From Paratinospora sagittata (lineage: Eukaryota; Streptophyta; Magnoliopsida; Ranunculales; Menispermaceae), in contig CM069598.1 of assembly GCA_035771175.1 (NCBI GenBank), forward strand, positions 11,496,668 to 11,560,667: a stretch of DNA of 64,000 bases. The letters run 5' to 3'. Of the stretch, positions 27,601 to 38,600 are shown piece after piece. The notes under the pieces are model-generated. The model was not told the DNA's origin and did no database searches. It saw only the letters and a list, made by a program, of their open reading frames with translations. The first letter of the stretch is position 1, and the number at the start of each line of letters is the position of its first letter. Made by a program: the position numbers and the translations under genes.

Positions 27601-29716
27601 GAAGCTTCACAAGAAATATCTAAAAAAGGTAAGAGATCAGTGCATCCAGTTCAGTGAGCCATATGATGTTCTCTCTATGATATTGCTATGGACTGCATTA
27701 ACTAGTTTCTGTGTTCCCCTTCCCTGCTCGAAATCCAGCTCTGGTGGCTTCCCCCGTGGTAGCACCAAAGCCTTTTCTTTTGTATTGCCTTTTACTTCCT
27801 TCGCATAGACTCCCTTACTGGCGTCTAATGCACATGCTTTTTTTTTTTTTTTAAGAGGAAACAAGATAATGATTTATTATAATAAGTGATTGTCCATACA
27901 AAAAGTATTCTGGAGCACCAGAAGTGCTCCCCGTTACTGCAAAGATACTAAACCTCAACCCTCAAAGAGACACTAAATGGACCAGTCTTTGAACCAATCT
28001 GAAACACTATACCCTCATGCAAGAGTAGATGATCCAATCCAACTTGCGGCAGCAAGCTTGGAGGACTCCAATACCATACTATCAACCTTGGAAACATTCT
28101 TGAACACTAGCATTCCTCTCCAACCAAATGTGCCACACCCCGGCAAAGGACACCATCCTGCCAGTTTCTTTAAGTGTCACAGACAACCTGTCCCCCTGCT
28201 GAAAAGAAAAGACTAAAATGGATGTTGCCTTAGAAAAGACTAAATGTCGTCATGTCCATGCATGTACATTAAAATGCTAGATGTGTATAATCTTTATAGC
28301 CAACAAGTGGTTGGCTCAGTGGAAGCGGATTGAGTCCCAAGGTCGTCCCTATATAGAAGTTTCAGGGTTCGATTCTTGGGGGCGCCCTCATTGGGAGAGG
28401 TCTACCATTCTACTACCGCCTCGAACGAGGACTAGTCCCATACTTGAAGGGTATGGGGATACCTCGTGGAAAACCTAAAAAAAGAAAATAAAAAAGGACC
28501 ATGCAAGAATTAACCAAACACTTTTTTAATATGTAGTATTGAAGGGGAACCTTGGCGCAACAATAAGAGTTGTCGTTGTGTGACCAGGTGGTCATGGGTT
28601 CGAGTCGCGGAAACATCCTCTTTCAAAGCAACGTAAGGTTACGTACAATAGACCCAAAAGTGGTCCAACCCTTTCTCGGGACCCTGCATAGGCGGAAGCT
28701 TCGTGCATCGAGCTACCCTTTTTGTATAATATGTAGTACTCCATACCTTAGAAATAACTAGATTTCTGGTATTGAGGCATAGGAAATGAAACCAGTCCCC
28801 TTTTAGAAGTTAATTTCTTAGTACAATATAAAGAGGGGTGTACTCTGTGCATGAGGCTCCTGTCATTGCGGGGTTTGAGGAAGAGACGGTGTAAGTAGCC
28901 TTACCTCTACATTGGAAATGGTGTTTCCAAGTTCAAACCCATGACCTCCAAGTCATAATGGAGCAACCTAAACTGTGGTGCCAGGGTCCGCCCTTTTAAT
29001 TTCTTTATACAACATGAATAAATAAAACATGGTTATAATGCAACACATGTGATTATGTGTGTGAGGTTGAATCCACACATCTCTGAAAAGGGTGAGTAGT
29101 GTCTTTGTTGAGTAACCTGAAACAAAGTATGTCTATAGTGGCAATGTAGCGTTGTGCTCCAAGAGTTAGTAGCACCAAGGCATTCAAATACACGACTCAA
29201 ACATATTTATAAATAGTGAGCACCAATTTTCTTAGATAATGAATCACGGTTCAATTAGATAGATCTAACTGCAAACAAGAAAACTGTGGTTTCAGTAAAT
29301 TGTGGAACTACATCTCATCAGAGCCTCAGAAGCATTATCATTACCATCTGATGAACCATACTTTTTCCCTCCTGTGAAGGAATCCAAACAAAGCTAACAT
29401 ACTGACCTTTCATTAACCTTAAAAGAATCTGATTTCAGTAGTTAATATCTAGACTCGTCAATTTGAGAATTTTTATGATGAAACTATATTCAAATTCTAT
29501 GTTATGCTGTAAGTTAAAAGAAAATATTCTAAACAGGGTTGTGTTAACTCGAATTTGAGTTTAGAACATAACTTGCTTAATTCAAAACTCTCTCTTGACT
29601 AGAATATCTGCAGCTGATGTTTTAAGTCTATCTTGCTTTTGTTTCTCCTCTGTATCTTTCTGGAGTAAGGAACTCTGTGCTCATACACTACATTATTGCA
29701 GGCAAAGAAGCCGTAA
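6686..29716 (+). CDS. TBC-domain Rab GTPase-activating protein (Gyp1-like plant type)
   Basis: Eleven exons: 6686-6775, 7506-7601, 8460-8563, 10129-10499, 11981-12103, 15058-15146, 23534-23639, 24835-24932, 26630-26890, 27545-27628, 29702-29716. Phases agree throughout and sum to 479 codons (478 residues). The Rab-GAP TBC domain carries both catalytic fingers: the Arg finger in DVVRTDR (Arg226) and the Gln finger in GYCQGM (Gln261). Other conserved blocks are GVHPSIRGEVWEFLLG, DEADAFWCFERLM and FRREFSFGDSLYLWE. It should stimulate GTP hydrolysis by a Rab in membrane traffic. A variable loop in exon 4 holds four 12-residue repeats. Exon 11 encodes only AKKP and the stop. Intron 6 (8.4 kb) and intron 10 are filled with retroelements. 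The 5' UTR begins near 6.3-6.4 kb; an AATAAA at about 30070 may serve polyadenylation. Confidence 0.9.
9353..9468 (-). mobile_element. Au-like SINE, partial, in TBC intron 3
   Basis: Minus-strand copy of the 3' two thirds of an Au-type SINE. It is recognised by gggcagcccggtgcacgaag, tggggtccc, gggtctattgt and gcagccttacc, which on the other strand are the ordered landmarks of the family. It lacks the 5' tRNA-like head, so it is truncated. No target-site duplication was found. Confidence 0.6.
10292..10435 (+). repeat. Four 36-bp tandem repeats inside TBC exon 4
   Basis: Units at 10292, 10328, 10364 and 10400 each begin GAAAAT or GAAAAC and encode 12 residues: ENDRAETGNVSH, ENGHAGSGDKLN, ENGDAATGNKSN, ENASITSNSSEK. 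The third unit is closest to the second; the fourth is decayed. They keep the reading frame and lie in the variable loop before VIQW, between the N-terminal part of the TBC domain and the Arg-finger exon. Confidence 0.75.
12105..12374 (+). repeat. Tandem duplication in TBC intron 5
   Basis: Two diverged copies of about 130 bp, near 12105-12240 and 12245-12374. Both contain, in order, ttggta/tatttgaa, cttttg, cacttggttttctat(g/t)aaactg, cagagaatttct and ccattctt. Short open frames across it are by-products. It begins directly after the exon 5 donor. Confidence 0.6.
14106..14270 (+). mobile_element. Degenerate Au-like SINE in TBC intron 5
   Basis: A tRNA-like head (actggtgtattggtaaaggt), a B-box-like gggtttgaatctgg, then a decayed body (ggggtaaggggc, tgtacatcgatcc, ttggccctgcaa) in Au-SINE order on the plus strand. 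It is diverged, so the family assignment is moderate. Nearby 14690-14830 has further repeat-like scraps that I could not classify. Confidence 0.5.
15950..17960 (+). mobile_element. 5'-truncated LINE (ORF2 pseudogene) in TBC intron 6
   Basis: A non-LTR retrotransposon fragment with a 16-bp target-site duplication differing at one base: aattatagtaagttta at 15934-15949 and aattatagtaagctta at 17960-17975. It ends in a poly(A) tail (17951-17960). The body starts inside reverse transcriptase (VSSVTYSVVINGRP, RQGDPLSPF, catalytic LQFADDT near 16190-16210). It runs through the C-terminal zinc-binding zf-RVT region (WCLSPHCCPFC, DHIFFSCRFA near 17400-17490). Frameshifts and stops break it into several frames, so it is dead. 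A run of G at 17526-17554 interrupts the zf-RVT part. Its first 24 bp are a copy of 16030-16053 (see findings). It is the same family as the LINE at 19489-23300, but clearly diverged. Confidence 0.85.
17990..18620 (+). pseudogene. Decayed C-terminal part of a second LINE-type RT family
   Basis: Scrambled frames on the plus strand still show the typical order of the C-terminus of a different plant RT family: GKFYKTTIR-like, GTKCWAIKK, MRWMW, KTLKDKI. After an inserted SINE (18325-18437), DLALDRAK and WIYVTN follow at about 18490-18540. Many stops and frameshifts. The order is clear but identity per block is low, so this is a remnant call from family memory. Confidence 0.5.
18325..18437 (-). 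mobile_element. Au-like SINE, partial, inserted in the RT remnant
   Basis: Minus-strand Au-type SINE body: gcagcctggtgcacaaagct, tgtggggtcccgagaagg, gggtctattttgc, gaaccttaccctgcat, gaggttgtttcc. The tRNA-like head is missing. It splits the decayed RT sequence on either side, so it inserted later than that element. Confidence 0.65.
19080..19320 (+). pseudogene. Decayed LINE-type RT core fragment
   Basis: The plus strand reads roughly as the fingers region of the RT family whose C-terminus lies at 17990-18620: a DNRLRAKTM-like stretch, then KNQFGF near 19117-19135. Further RRL.E.YRERK-like and FSDFMETYVKV-like stretches follow in shifted frames. This core lies downstream of its own C-terminal part, so the two pieces are either two insertions or a rearranged one. 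Confidence 0.45.
19489..23300 (+). mobile_element. LINE with near-complete but broken ORF2, in TBC intron 6
   Basis: ORF2 starts at ATG 19489 with the endonuclease motif MKILSWNVRGCGS. The endonuclease continues to about 20215 (VVGDFNTTRF, SDHTPIL). RT follows from about 20240 to 21800 (FRPISMITSLYKIIAK, FKVDFARAYDSV, GQGDPLSPF, catalytic FADDT near 21535). The zf-RVT zinc-binding tail is at 22720-22870 (WCLSPHCCPFC, DHIFFSCRF). The frame ends after SSWG at 23089, and a poly(A) tail occupies 23286-23300. Breaks include stops near 19530 and 19590, a stop at 20216, frameshifts near 20700, 21550 and 21780, and one near 22975. No ORF1 and no target-site duplication were found, so the true 5' end is uncertain. 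It is on the same strand as the host gene. Confidence 0.85.
27838..28220 (-). mobile_element. 3' end of a LINE, minus strand, in TBC intron 10
   Basis: A T-run at 27838-27852 marks the poly(A) tail of a minus-strand element. Near 28110-28150 the minus strand encodes VWHIWLERNA, the usual end of the plant LINE zf-RVT domain, followed after a frameshift by a short C-terminus. Everything 5' of this is missing, so it is a strongly 5'-truncated copy. Confidence 0.55.
28305..28498 (+). mobile_element. tRNA-derived SINE (not Au type), in TBC intron 10
   Basis: A-box TGGCTCAGTGG at 28312-28322 and B-box GGTTCGATTC at 28366-28375 are about 54 bp apart, as in a tRNA promoter. The body contains gggcgccctcattgggagag and ctaccgcctcgaacgagg, and the tail is A-rich from about 28478. 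A target-site duplication was not identified. It is unlike the Au-type elements next to it, and I do not know the family name. Confidence 0.6.
28541..28726 (+). mobile_element. Full-length Au-type SINE with target-site duplication
   Basis: It starts gaaggggaaccttggcgcaa (A-box region), has B-box gggttcgagtcgcgg, then the family landmarks tgtacaa/cgtacaatagaccc, ctcgggaccctgcat and gcatcgagctaccc, and a short T-rich end. Duplication taatatgtagtatt (28527-28540) and taatatgtagtact (28727-28740), one mismatch in 14. The clear duplication and full length suggest this is younger than the other Au copies in the window. Confidence 0.8.
28832..29000 (-). mobile_element. Degenerate Au-like SINE, minus strand
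   Basis: Read on the minus strand, the order is a tRNA-like head with GGTTGCTCCATTATGACTTG, a B-box-like GGGTTTGAACTTGG, GGTAAGGCTAC, and a decayed tail with CATGCACAGAGT. This is the Au architecture with many substitutions. It lies about 100 bp from the full-length Au copy, in opposite orientation. Confidence 0.55.
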
Positions 29717-31743
29717 AACCTGTGAATTACAGCGAACTATCAGTATATCCTATTTAATTTTTCCAGTTACTCAAATGGAGCAACGAAGGCCTTAGCGCTC
29801 AATAACACGAGTTGGCAAAACACAATAATCAATCACTTCTATACGATTCACAATTTGGAAGAAGCTTGCTGGTCTCCTGGCCAACAAAATTTCCCTCAGA
29901 AGCCATTGTTGTATGTGAAAATTCATTTATACTTGTGTATCAAAAACATTGTGTTTGCAATTTGTATCACGAATTCGTATATATATAAACATGTATTAGA
30001 TTACCATTTGTCATGGTTTGTAACGGTTCATGGAATATAGAGAGCTCTGACATTAGGGGTTCTTCTGTATTAATAAAATCTTCAATCTTTTTATTTGATG
30101 AATGCTTGGAGAAGACCCTTCTCAGCTGTAAATGAGATGGTGTTTGATTACTGTTTTATGTTCTTTACCATACTATTATAATGTCAAGAGTTGGAGAATT
30201 CATTATGTAATATTTTTGTAATTCTTCAAAAAAATATCCTTGAAAACACAAAATTAAAACTATATTTTAATTTGATTTTTTTAAATGCTCAATTTGATAT
30301 TTTTTATTTATTTTTATTTTGTCCTCTTTAGTTGTCGCGGCTTTTATTTTAAATAAGTAGGCAGTTTTATCCTCCTAATTTCATTAAAAATAATAATTTC
30401 TTAACAAAAAATAGCAATTTCCTAGGAATCATAAACATGCATATTTTGTTCACAAGTAGTAGAAATAAAGACCAATAAGTGATAGCTCAGTGAATTGAAG
30501 AATTAAGTATAAATAAAGTTGAGGTTCAGCTTTTGAGTTTGAGAAAATGTGTGTTTTTATTTATCTGTTTTAGTTGGGAGGGCTAGTTCAAATGTCTTTG
30601 TCATGTCCGAGTTCGAAAAGATTAATCTCGCTCAAAAAGAAGAAAAACACCTCTCAGGTGCTAGAAAACCAGTAATCAAAAAAATAAATAAATGAAAATA
30701 GTAGAAATAAAGGAAACAAGCATATTGTTATTAAAGGAAAAAAAAATGCATGAAGAGTCTGCATGTACTCTTTGATTTTCCAGTAACACTTGGAACTCTC
30801 TTGTTTTGTTTCTTCTTTTGTTCTGTTTCATTTTTCCCTTATTTTTTTGGAGGGTGGGGGGATAGATAAATCCAACAATTTTGATCAAAATACCATTGAT
30901 AATCTTGATTGTATTGTGGTATAATTAAAATTCAAAATTGTGAGAAACACAACAACTATTTTACATCCAATAAAATATGCAGCATAATTATATTTGAACT
31001 CAAAAAAAAAAAAATGAGCCAAATCAAAATCAAATAAAAATAAATGCTTCCCTCAATTATTTATGTATATACAATGATCGTACGAGAGAGTAATTAATGA
31101 AAATAGTACTTTTTATATATAGAATCAGATGCAAAACTTACAGAATGAGACAAGAAAAAAATGTCATTGAAGATTAGCTCAGTAGTTGGCAAGTGAGTGT
31201 GTTTATTCACATATAAAATATTTTGCATTGGGAGGGGCAGCACTGAAACAATAACTGTACATATATCCATTAATTATATATCATCGTTATGTATACGTTC
31301 AAAGTACATTTTGATGTACATATATATTATTACATTATTTTAATGCTGTTTTTCTTTGCTCTGTTCTTTAAAATCAATTGAAAATTTGTGGTCAGTGCAT
31401 TATTTTGGTTACATAGGTACAAAGGGCCATAAATCCTTTCACCTCGATATGCAATAAAGTCAGTGGACACATAAATGCTTTGGTGGGAACATAAATCTAA
31501 GTGTCAGTCTTATAACTTTTCGATATAGGAACAACTGATGCATGTCCCGTTTTTTATAAAGTAGGAATCAGGTCCACCAAAAAAAAAAAAGTTTGTTCCT
31601 AACACATGTTAATTAGCAATTCGATAACCACTAAAATGATTAAAATTAGTGATATTAAATTTTATAAATCTTTCGTTTATCTTTTCAACATTTTTTTTTA
31701 AATCATTCAATTCAAATTCTAAATCAAAAAGTCATGATGATTT
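29717..31743. other. 3' UTR of TBC gene and intergenic DNA
   Basis: The TBC 3' UTR probably runs to about 30.1 kb (AATAAA at about 30070). After that I see only AT-rich DNA. About 30480-30660 and 31170-31200 contain agctcagt motifs that resemble decayed tRNA-type A-boxes, too weak to call. No gene was recognised. Confidence 0.4.
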
Positions 31744-31925
31744 ATAATTTTGAGTAATGCCATAGAAACATATTTAGAGTACTTCCTTTTGACATAATGC
31801 CCAGATGTTAGATCAACTTCAATCATACAACAAACGTTTAATTTAAGGTGATATTATAATATTTGAGGGTATAGTGTCAAAAGCATATTTTCGAAATGTG
31901 TTTTCATATCACTACTCAAAATTAC
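31744..31925. mobile_element. MITE-like element with about 30-bp terminal inverted repeats
   Basis: The left end is taattttgagtaatgccat and the right end, read on the other strand, is TAATTTTGAGTAGTGATAT. Homology continues inward (cata(g/t)(g/a)aaacacattt and cttttgaca). Length is about 180 bp with no coding capacity. The GAGTAAYG start resembles the foldback at 2687-2840, so both may belong to one group. The duplication is not certain. Confidence 0.5.
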
Positions 31926-32657
31926 AAGTCATGAGCATTTTCTTTGAATTTAATTTGATAAGTAACCTCAATAAATATTAAAAATTTATCTCCGAATATC
32001 GAGGATTTACATCCTCATAATTTCTTTAGAGCACGACCACAAACACTTGAAGACGTTGTTGGCTAACAAATAATGAAAGTTATCTCGAACGAGTCATTCA
32101 AGTAGGTGCATTTGACCACAAATGCCTAACGGTAACAATTCCACTTTGCACGAAAATCTAAATTCCAAGGAAATTCAAACACAAACCCTCCAAAATAACA
32201 AAGCTCTCGTGCTATGTTAAAAATCGGATGACCTAAAAATTATATAATTACTAAGTGGAGGCCTAGCTAGGTATGTCAAGCAATTGACATTAGGCCAATC
32301 AGCACATATCAATCTTCTACTGTTTGGGAATGGGAATTAACCTAATCCAGTAGGAAAATCATATTGATTTCTATGATTTTCCATACAAAATAACTAACAG
32401 ATATTAATTAATATCAACCAGATATACCCCTTATACCACTTCCTCTCACATGCACTTCAAAGCTATATACGTAACAAAATTAATCACATCACATGATAAA
32501 TGAACTTCTCTCTGATTTACATTACTGGATCTTAGCATTCCCTAGAGAACTTCCCAGATGTTGACTTCTTTGCACATTAGCTTCTTGTTATGGGCATTTC
32601 TCTGCACCACCTTACCTTGTTATATAAACAAGATCACAGCATATTAATCCTAGTTAA

Positions 32658-35600
32658 TTAAGGTACTAGTGTTAGTAAGTTTGATCTTGTTTCCGCTTCA
32701 GCCACAGTAGCAGCAAATGAAGGTTTAGATTTTGTTGAAGCTCTATAGGACCTTGACATTGATGAAGACGATGACTTGGGAGAAGATGCCGCCGACTTTA
32801 TCTTCTTCCTTTTGTGCTTTTTCGAAGCCTTTGGCCGATCAGCTTGAGAAGAGCCTCTGCAGATCCCGGAAGCAAGTTGACGCCCCTTTGGTTGTTCGTT
32901 ATCTGTGCTAAAAAAAGCATTGGCAAACAAGTCATATATATATACACATATAAAGTTAGTTAGTTAGTTAGTTCAGGAGATCATAGACTTGATTTATTGC
33001 TGAAAATTCATTTGAAGATTTCTGTGTATAAATTTAGAGGATGATTGATTTAAATGAAATGATAAAAGCATCAAAATCATCCAAGTGATTTTTGATGGTC
33101 CACCTCATGATTTCACGTGGGCAGCAACCAACGAATAACTAAATTGAATGGAAGGAAAGAAGCCAAGGCGGCTGACCAAAAGAGGGTGGCTGAAGTGAAA
33201 TGTCAACAATGACGGCCAGCAAGAATCGCATGGGAAGGCTGCGTGGGCTGCTCCAAAATAATTATAAAAATGCCCTTGTTTTAGCTCTATATATATAGAG
33301 CCCTTAACTTCAACTTGAAATTCAATCTGAGAGAGATCATTAATTCTAGAGAGATCTATTAGGAGAGCCTCAAAGAGAGCTTCTTTGAAAAGAAAAGTAT
33401 AAGCCAATTTGTGAAGTTTTACCCACAAATTGAAGATACATAGTTAGTGTATATTTGTGAGAGATCCACCGAAAGGTGAAGTTTGTAATCTCATTATATT
33501 ATAGTGGAAGTTTTTAAGCAACCTACTAAAAATTGTTGGTGTTATTTTGTTGTATTTATAGTTTGGGAAATTATCCTGGGATTGTAGAATTTATTTATTT
33601 ACAACCATCGATTTTCCCAACAAAGTGGTATCAGAGCGAGGGTCATTTTCAGCAAAGATACTGTTCATACATATAGTACTATTTACGTATACGGTACTAT
33701 TTTGTCGGCAGTCACTATTTGGAATAGTAGTACTATTCATAAAGTACTATTTACGAAGCACTATTCACAAAGACACTATTCATATAGTACTATTCACAAG
33801 GGATACTATTTATTGAGTACTATTCACATAGTACTATTCATCGCCGGAGAGGTGTCAAGCTCCGCGAAACCTGTTGATTGACAACTCAAATGGAGGAGAG
33901 CACAGGCAATATGAACACAGGCAATATGATCAAGTTGACTGCATTTAATTATGCAATTTGGAAGCCGAAGATGGAGGATCTTTTATACATTAAAGATCTG
34001 TAGAAGCCGATTATAATGCCGAAGGAGAAAGCCGTGACTACAACTTCGACAGATGACAAGACACCAAAAACAACCAGCACAGATGCTGACTGGGCCGTGC
34101 TGAACTGAAAGTGTGCTGCTCAAATCAGACAATGGATCGACAAGAGCATTTTTCAAAATTTTGCTAATAAACACGATGCTTACGTTCTTTGGCAAAAGTT
34201 AGAGACAATGTATGCGAGGACAACCGTACAGAATAAAGCTAATCTGATACGACGATTAGTCAATTTGAAGTATAAAGATGAAAGCAGCATATCGGAACAC
34301 ATGAGTGAGTTCCAAGGCATTGTAGATCAACTCAACTCTATGATGATGATCGTAGATGACGAGCTACAAGCGTTGTTGTTGCTGAGTTCTCTACCAAAAA
34401 GTTGGGACACTCTAGTTGTGTCAATTAGTAACTCAGCTCCTGGCGGCAAGCTTACCATGGATATGGTAAAAGACAGAATGCTGAACGAAGAGTCTCGACG
34501 AAAAGACAATGGTTATACTCCTGAAACTGAAGCACTTGTCATGGAAAAACAAGGCAAGCAAGAATGGCACGGAAGGAGTAAAAGCATAAATCATCGTAAC
34601 CAAAGTCAGCAAAGAGGACGCTCAAAGTCCAGATCGTGTCATGACAAGAAGTGTCATCACTGCGGCAAGCTCGGACACTTCATTCGAGAATGTCGAAAGT
34701 TAAAGGCGGAACGATCCATAAATCAAGAAGCAGAAACTCGAACAAATGACATCGTAACTCTCACTGAAGAAGTCGTCATTGTTCGAGATGCTAATTATGT
34801 CAACCTTGCATGTCAAGACTCTACATGGGTAGTTGACTCAGGTGCTTCCTACCATGTCACCTCACGACGAGATTTCTTCTCAACCTACACTCAAGGTGAT
34901 TTCGGACGAGTGAGGATGAGAAATGATAATGCACCCAAAATTATCGGCATCGGTAATATTTATTTAGAAACTAACCTTGGATGCAGGTTACTCTTGAAAG
35001 ATGTGAGGCATGTTCCTGATATCCGCCTCAATTTGATATCCACTGGAATGCTTGATGACGATGGCTACAATAATAACTTTGGTGAAGGAAAATGGAAGCT
35101 CACCAAAGGAAACTTGGTAGTAGCCAAAGGCAAGAAAGATACATCACTCTACATCACAGAAGCCAAGCTGTGTAGAGAAGAAGTAAATACCATAAGGAAA
35201 GAAGTTCCCACTGAGTTATGGCATAAGCGGCTCGGCCACATGAGTGAAAAGGGTCTCAGAATTCTTTCTAAGAAGGAGCACTTGCCAGGAATGACAGGTA
35301 TATCTTTACGTACTTGTGTTGATTGTATTATGGGTAAACAACACAGAGTTGCATTTCGTAGTTCTCCACCATCTAGAAAGGCAAATATTCTAGATTTAAT
35401 ACACACAGATGTATGTACAATGAGTTGTAAGACACTAGGAGGTGCTCATTATTTTGTGACTTTTATTGATGATCACTCTAGAAAAGTGTGGGCCTTTGCT
35501 TTGAAAACTAAAGATCAAGTGCAGGAAGTTTTTAAGCAATTTCATGTAAAAGTTGAGAGAGAAACTGGCAGACGTTTGAAGTGTGTACGATCAGACAATG

Positions 35601-38600
35601 GCGGTAAGTATCGCGGATCATTCGAGGAGTACTGCAGAAGTTTCGGCATCAGGCTGGAAAAATCGGTACCAAAGACACTTCAACACGACGGTGTCGCAGA
35701 GAGGATGAACATAACCATTTGTGAAAGAGTCAGATGTATGCTCTCAAATGCAAAACTACCAAACTCCTATTGGGGGGAGGCAATGAGGACAGCGGTCGAT
35801 TTAATCAACTTTTCTGCATCAGTTCCACTGAACTACGACGTACCAGAAAAGGCTTGGACGGGAAAAGACGTTTCTTACAAACACTTGAAAGTATTCGGCT
35901 GCAGAGCATTTGTTCACATCCCTAAAGATGAAAGGTCCAAGCTGGATGAAAAAACGAAGCAGTGTATCTTTGTGGGATATTCCCATGAAGAATTCGGCTA
36001 CAGACTTAGGGATCTCTCAACAAAAAGATTGTCAGAAGCAGAGACGTGGTGTTTCTTGAAGATCAGACGATCGAGGATTTTCAGAAACCTGAGAAGCCAC
36101 AATCAGAAGAACTTCCAGTTAATCTGGAACCAGTCTCTCCATCAACAAATTCAGATGACAAGGAAGCTGCACCAGATACTGATGATGATGTTCCACCAGC
36201 TCACAGTTCAGAACCAGAACAAGTTCCTGAACAAGTCCAACCAGAAGCACAGCTAAGGAGATCCACGAGAGAGCGACAACCAAGTCAAAGATATTCTCCT
36301 AGCGACTATGTGATGCTCACTGACGGGGGAGAACCGGAGAGCTATACCGAAGTTATCACTGACCAGCATAAGACTGAGTGGATGAAAGCCATGCAGGAAG
36401 AAATGAAATCTCTACATGAGAACCACACATTTGACTTGGTGAAATTACCGCAGGGAAAGAAAGCCCTCAAGAACAAGTGGATGTACAGGATCAAAAGCGA
36501 AGAAGGTAGCTCGCAACATCGATACAAAGCAAGATTGGTTATGAAAGGATTCAGACAGAAGAAAGGCGTTGACTTCGATGAAATCTTCTTACCGGTGGTA
36601 AAAATGTCTTCAATCCGAGTTGTTCTTGGCTTGGCAGCGAGTCTTAATCTGGAGGTTGAACAACTTGATGTAAAAACCGCATTCTTACACGGTGATCTTG
36701 ACGAGGAAATCTATATGGAACAGCCCGAAGGTTTCCAAGTCAAAAGAAAAGAGAAGCTGGTATGTAGGCTAAACAAGAGTCTGTACAGTTTGAAACAGGC
36801 ACCGAGGCAGTGGTATAAAAAGTTCGACTCGTTCATGGAGCAAACGGAGTACAGCCGAACGACAGCTGATCACTGCGTCTTCATCAAGAAATTCTCTGAT
36901 GGTGATTTTATTATTCTTTTGCTTTATGTTGATGATATGTTAATTTTAGGCCAAAATATCGGCAAGATTAACAAGTTGAAGAAAGAGTTGAGCAAGTCTT
37001 TTGCAATGAAAGACTTAGGACCCGCAAAACAAATCCTTGGCATGAAAATTGTTCGTGACAGGAAGAACAAGAGACTTTGGCTATCTCAAGAGAAGTATAT
37101 TGAGAAAGTTTTCGAGCGGTTCAACATGAGCAAAGCTAAACCTGTTAGTTCTCCACTGGCAAGCCATTTCAAGCTTAATACGAGCCAGTGTCCTTCAAGC
37201 GAGGGGGAGAAATCAGAGATACGCAAGGTGCCTTATGCATCGGTGGTTGGCAGTCTAATGTATGCTATGGTATGCACCAGACCAGACATTGCTAATGTTG
37301 TTGGTGTTGTGAGCCGATTTCTATCAAATCCTGGAAAGGAACATTGGACAACAGTCAAATGGATACTCAAGTATCTTAGAGGTACTTCCAGTCATTGTTT
37401 ATGTTTTGGTAATGATAAATTTGTATTAGAAGGATTTACAGATTCAGATATGGCTGGAGATGTGGATACGAGAAAATCGATATCCGGGTACCTAATAACA
37501 TTTGCAGGGGGAGCTGTCTCATGGCAATCACGATTACAGAAGTGTATTGCTTTAAGTACCACAAAAGCAGAGTACATTGCAATCACTGAAGGTTGTAAGG
37601 AAATACTGTGGATGAAAAAGTTCCTACAAGAATTGCATCAGAACCAAGAAAATTATGTCCTTTATTGCGACAGTCAGAGTGTAATTCACCTCAGTAAGAA
37701 CTCAACCTTCCACTCAAGGTCCAAGCACATCGACGTGAGGTATCACTAGATTCGTGATGTGCTGGAAAATAAACTGCTGCAAGTTGAGAAGATCCACACT
37801 AATGACAACGGGGCAGATATGATGACGAAGTTCCTGACCAGAGAAAAACTTACTATCTGTAGAGAGATTGCCGGTGTGGAGGAGCCCTGTTCCACATGAG
37901 GTGGAGGGGGAGATTTGATGGTCCACCTCATGATTTCACGTGAACAGCAACCAACGAATAACTAAATTGAATGGAAGGAAAGAAGCCAAGGTGGCTGACC
38001 AAAAGAGGGTGGCTGAAGTGAAATGTCAACAATGACGGCCAACAAGAATCGCGTGGGAAGGCTGCGTGGGCTGCTCCAAAACAATTACAAAAATGCCCTT
38101 ATTTTAGCTCTATATATAGAGCCCTTAACTTCAACTTGAAATTCAATCTGAGAGAGATCATTAATTCTAGAGATATCTATTAGGAGAGCCTCAAAGAGAG
38201 TTTTTTTGAGAAGAAAAGTGTGAGCCAATTTGTGAAGTTTTACCCACAAATTGAAGATACATAGTTAGTGTATATTTGTGAGAGATCCACCGAAAGGTGA
38301 AGTTTGTAATCCCATTATATTATAGTGGAAGTTTTTAAGCGACCTACGGGTCCCGTAGTTTTTACCTCATCTTTGGAAGTTTTTCTACACTAAAAATTGT
38401 TGGTGTTATTTTGTTGTATTTATAGTTTGGGAAATTATCCTGGAATTGTAGAATTTATTTCTTTACAACCATCGATTTTCCAAACAATTTTAAACATAGA
38501 ATTCAAGTATTCAAATCAGACTCATATCTCTGTGTCCATACATAATAAAACCAAGGAAACTAAAGTTTGATTTTCTAAGATTATTAAGTCATTTAAAATT

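Larger units (their letters stand above)
33093..38486 (+). mobile_element. Complete Copia LTR retrotransposon in RIC intron 3
   Basis: 5,394 bp bounded by TG...CA LTRs (33093-33622 and 37916-38486) and a perfect 5-bp target duplication ATTTT (33088-33092 and 38487-38491). A primer-binding site matching initiator tRNA-Met and a polypurine tract are in the right places. The gag-pol frame is broken in at least four places, so the copy is not autonomous. By eye the LTRs differ by about 19 substitutions over roughly 528 aligned bases, mostly transitions, which suggests an insertion on the scale of one to a few million years depending on the rate used. It is oriented opposite to the RIC gene. Confidence 0.95.

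Noticed and set aside
30480..30660. tRNA-like A-box and weak B-box
   Set aside because: agctcagtgaatt and gttcagctttt resemble a decayed SINE or tRNA, but the B-box is too poor and no tail or duplication is visible.
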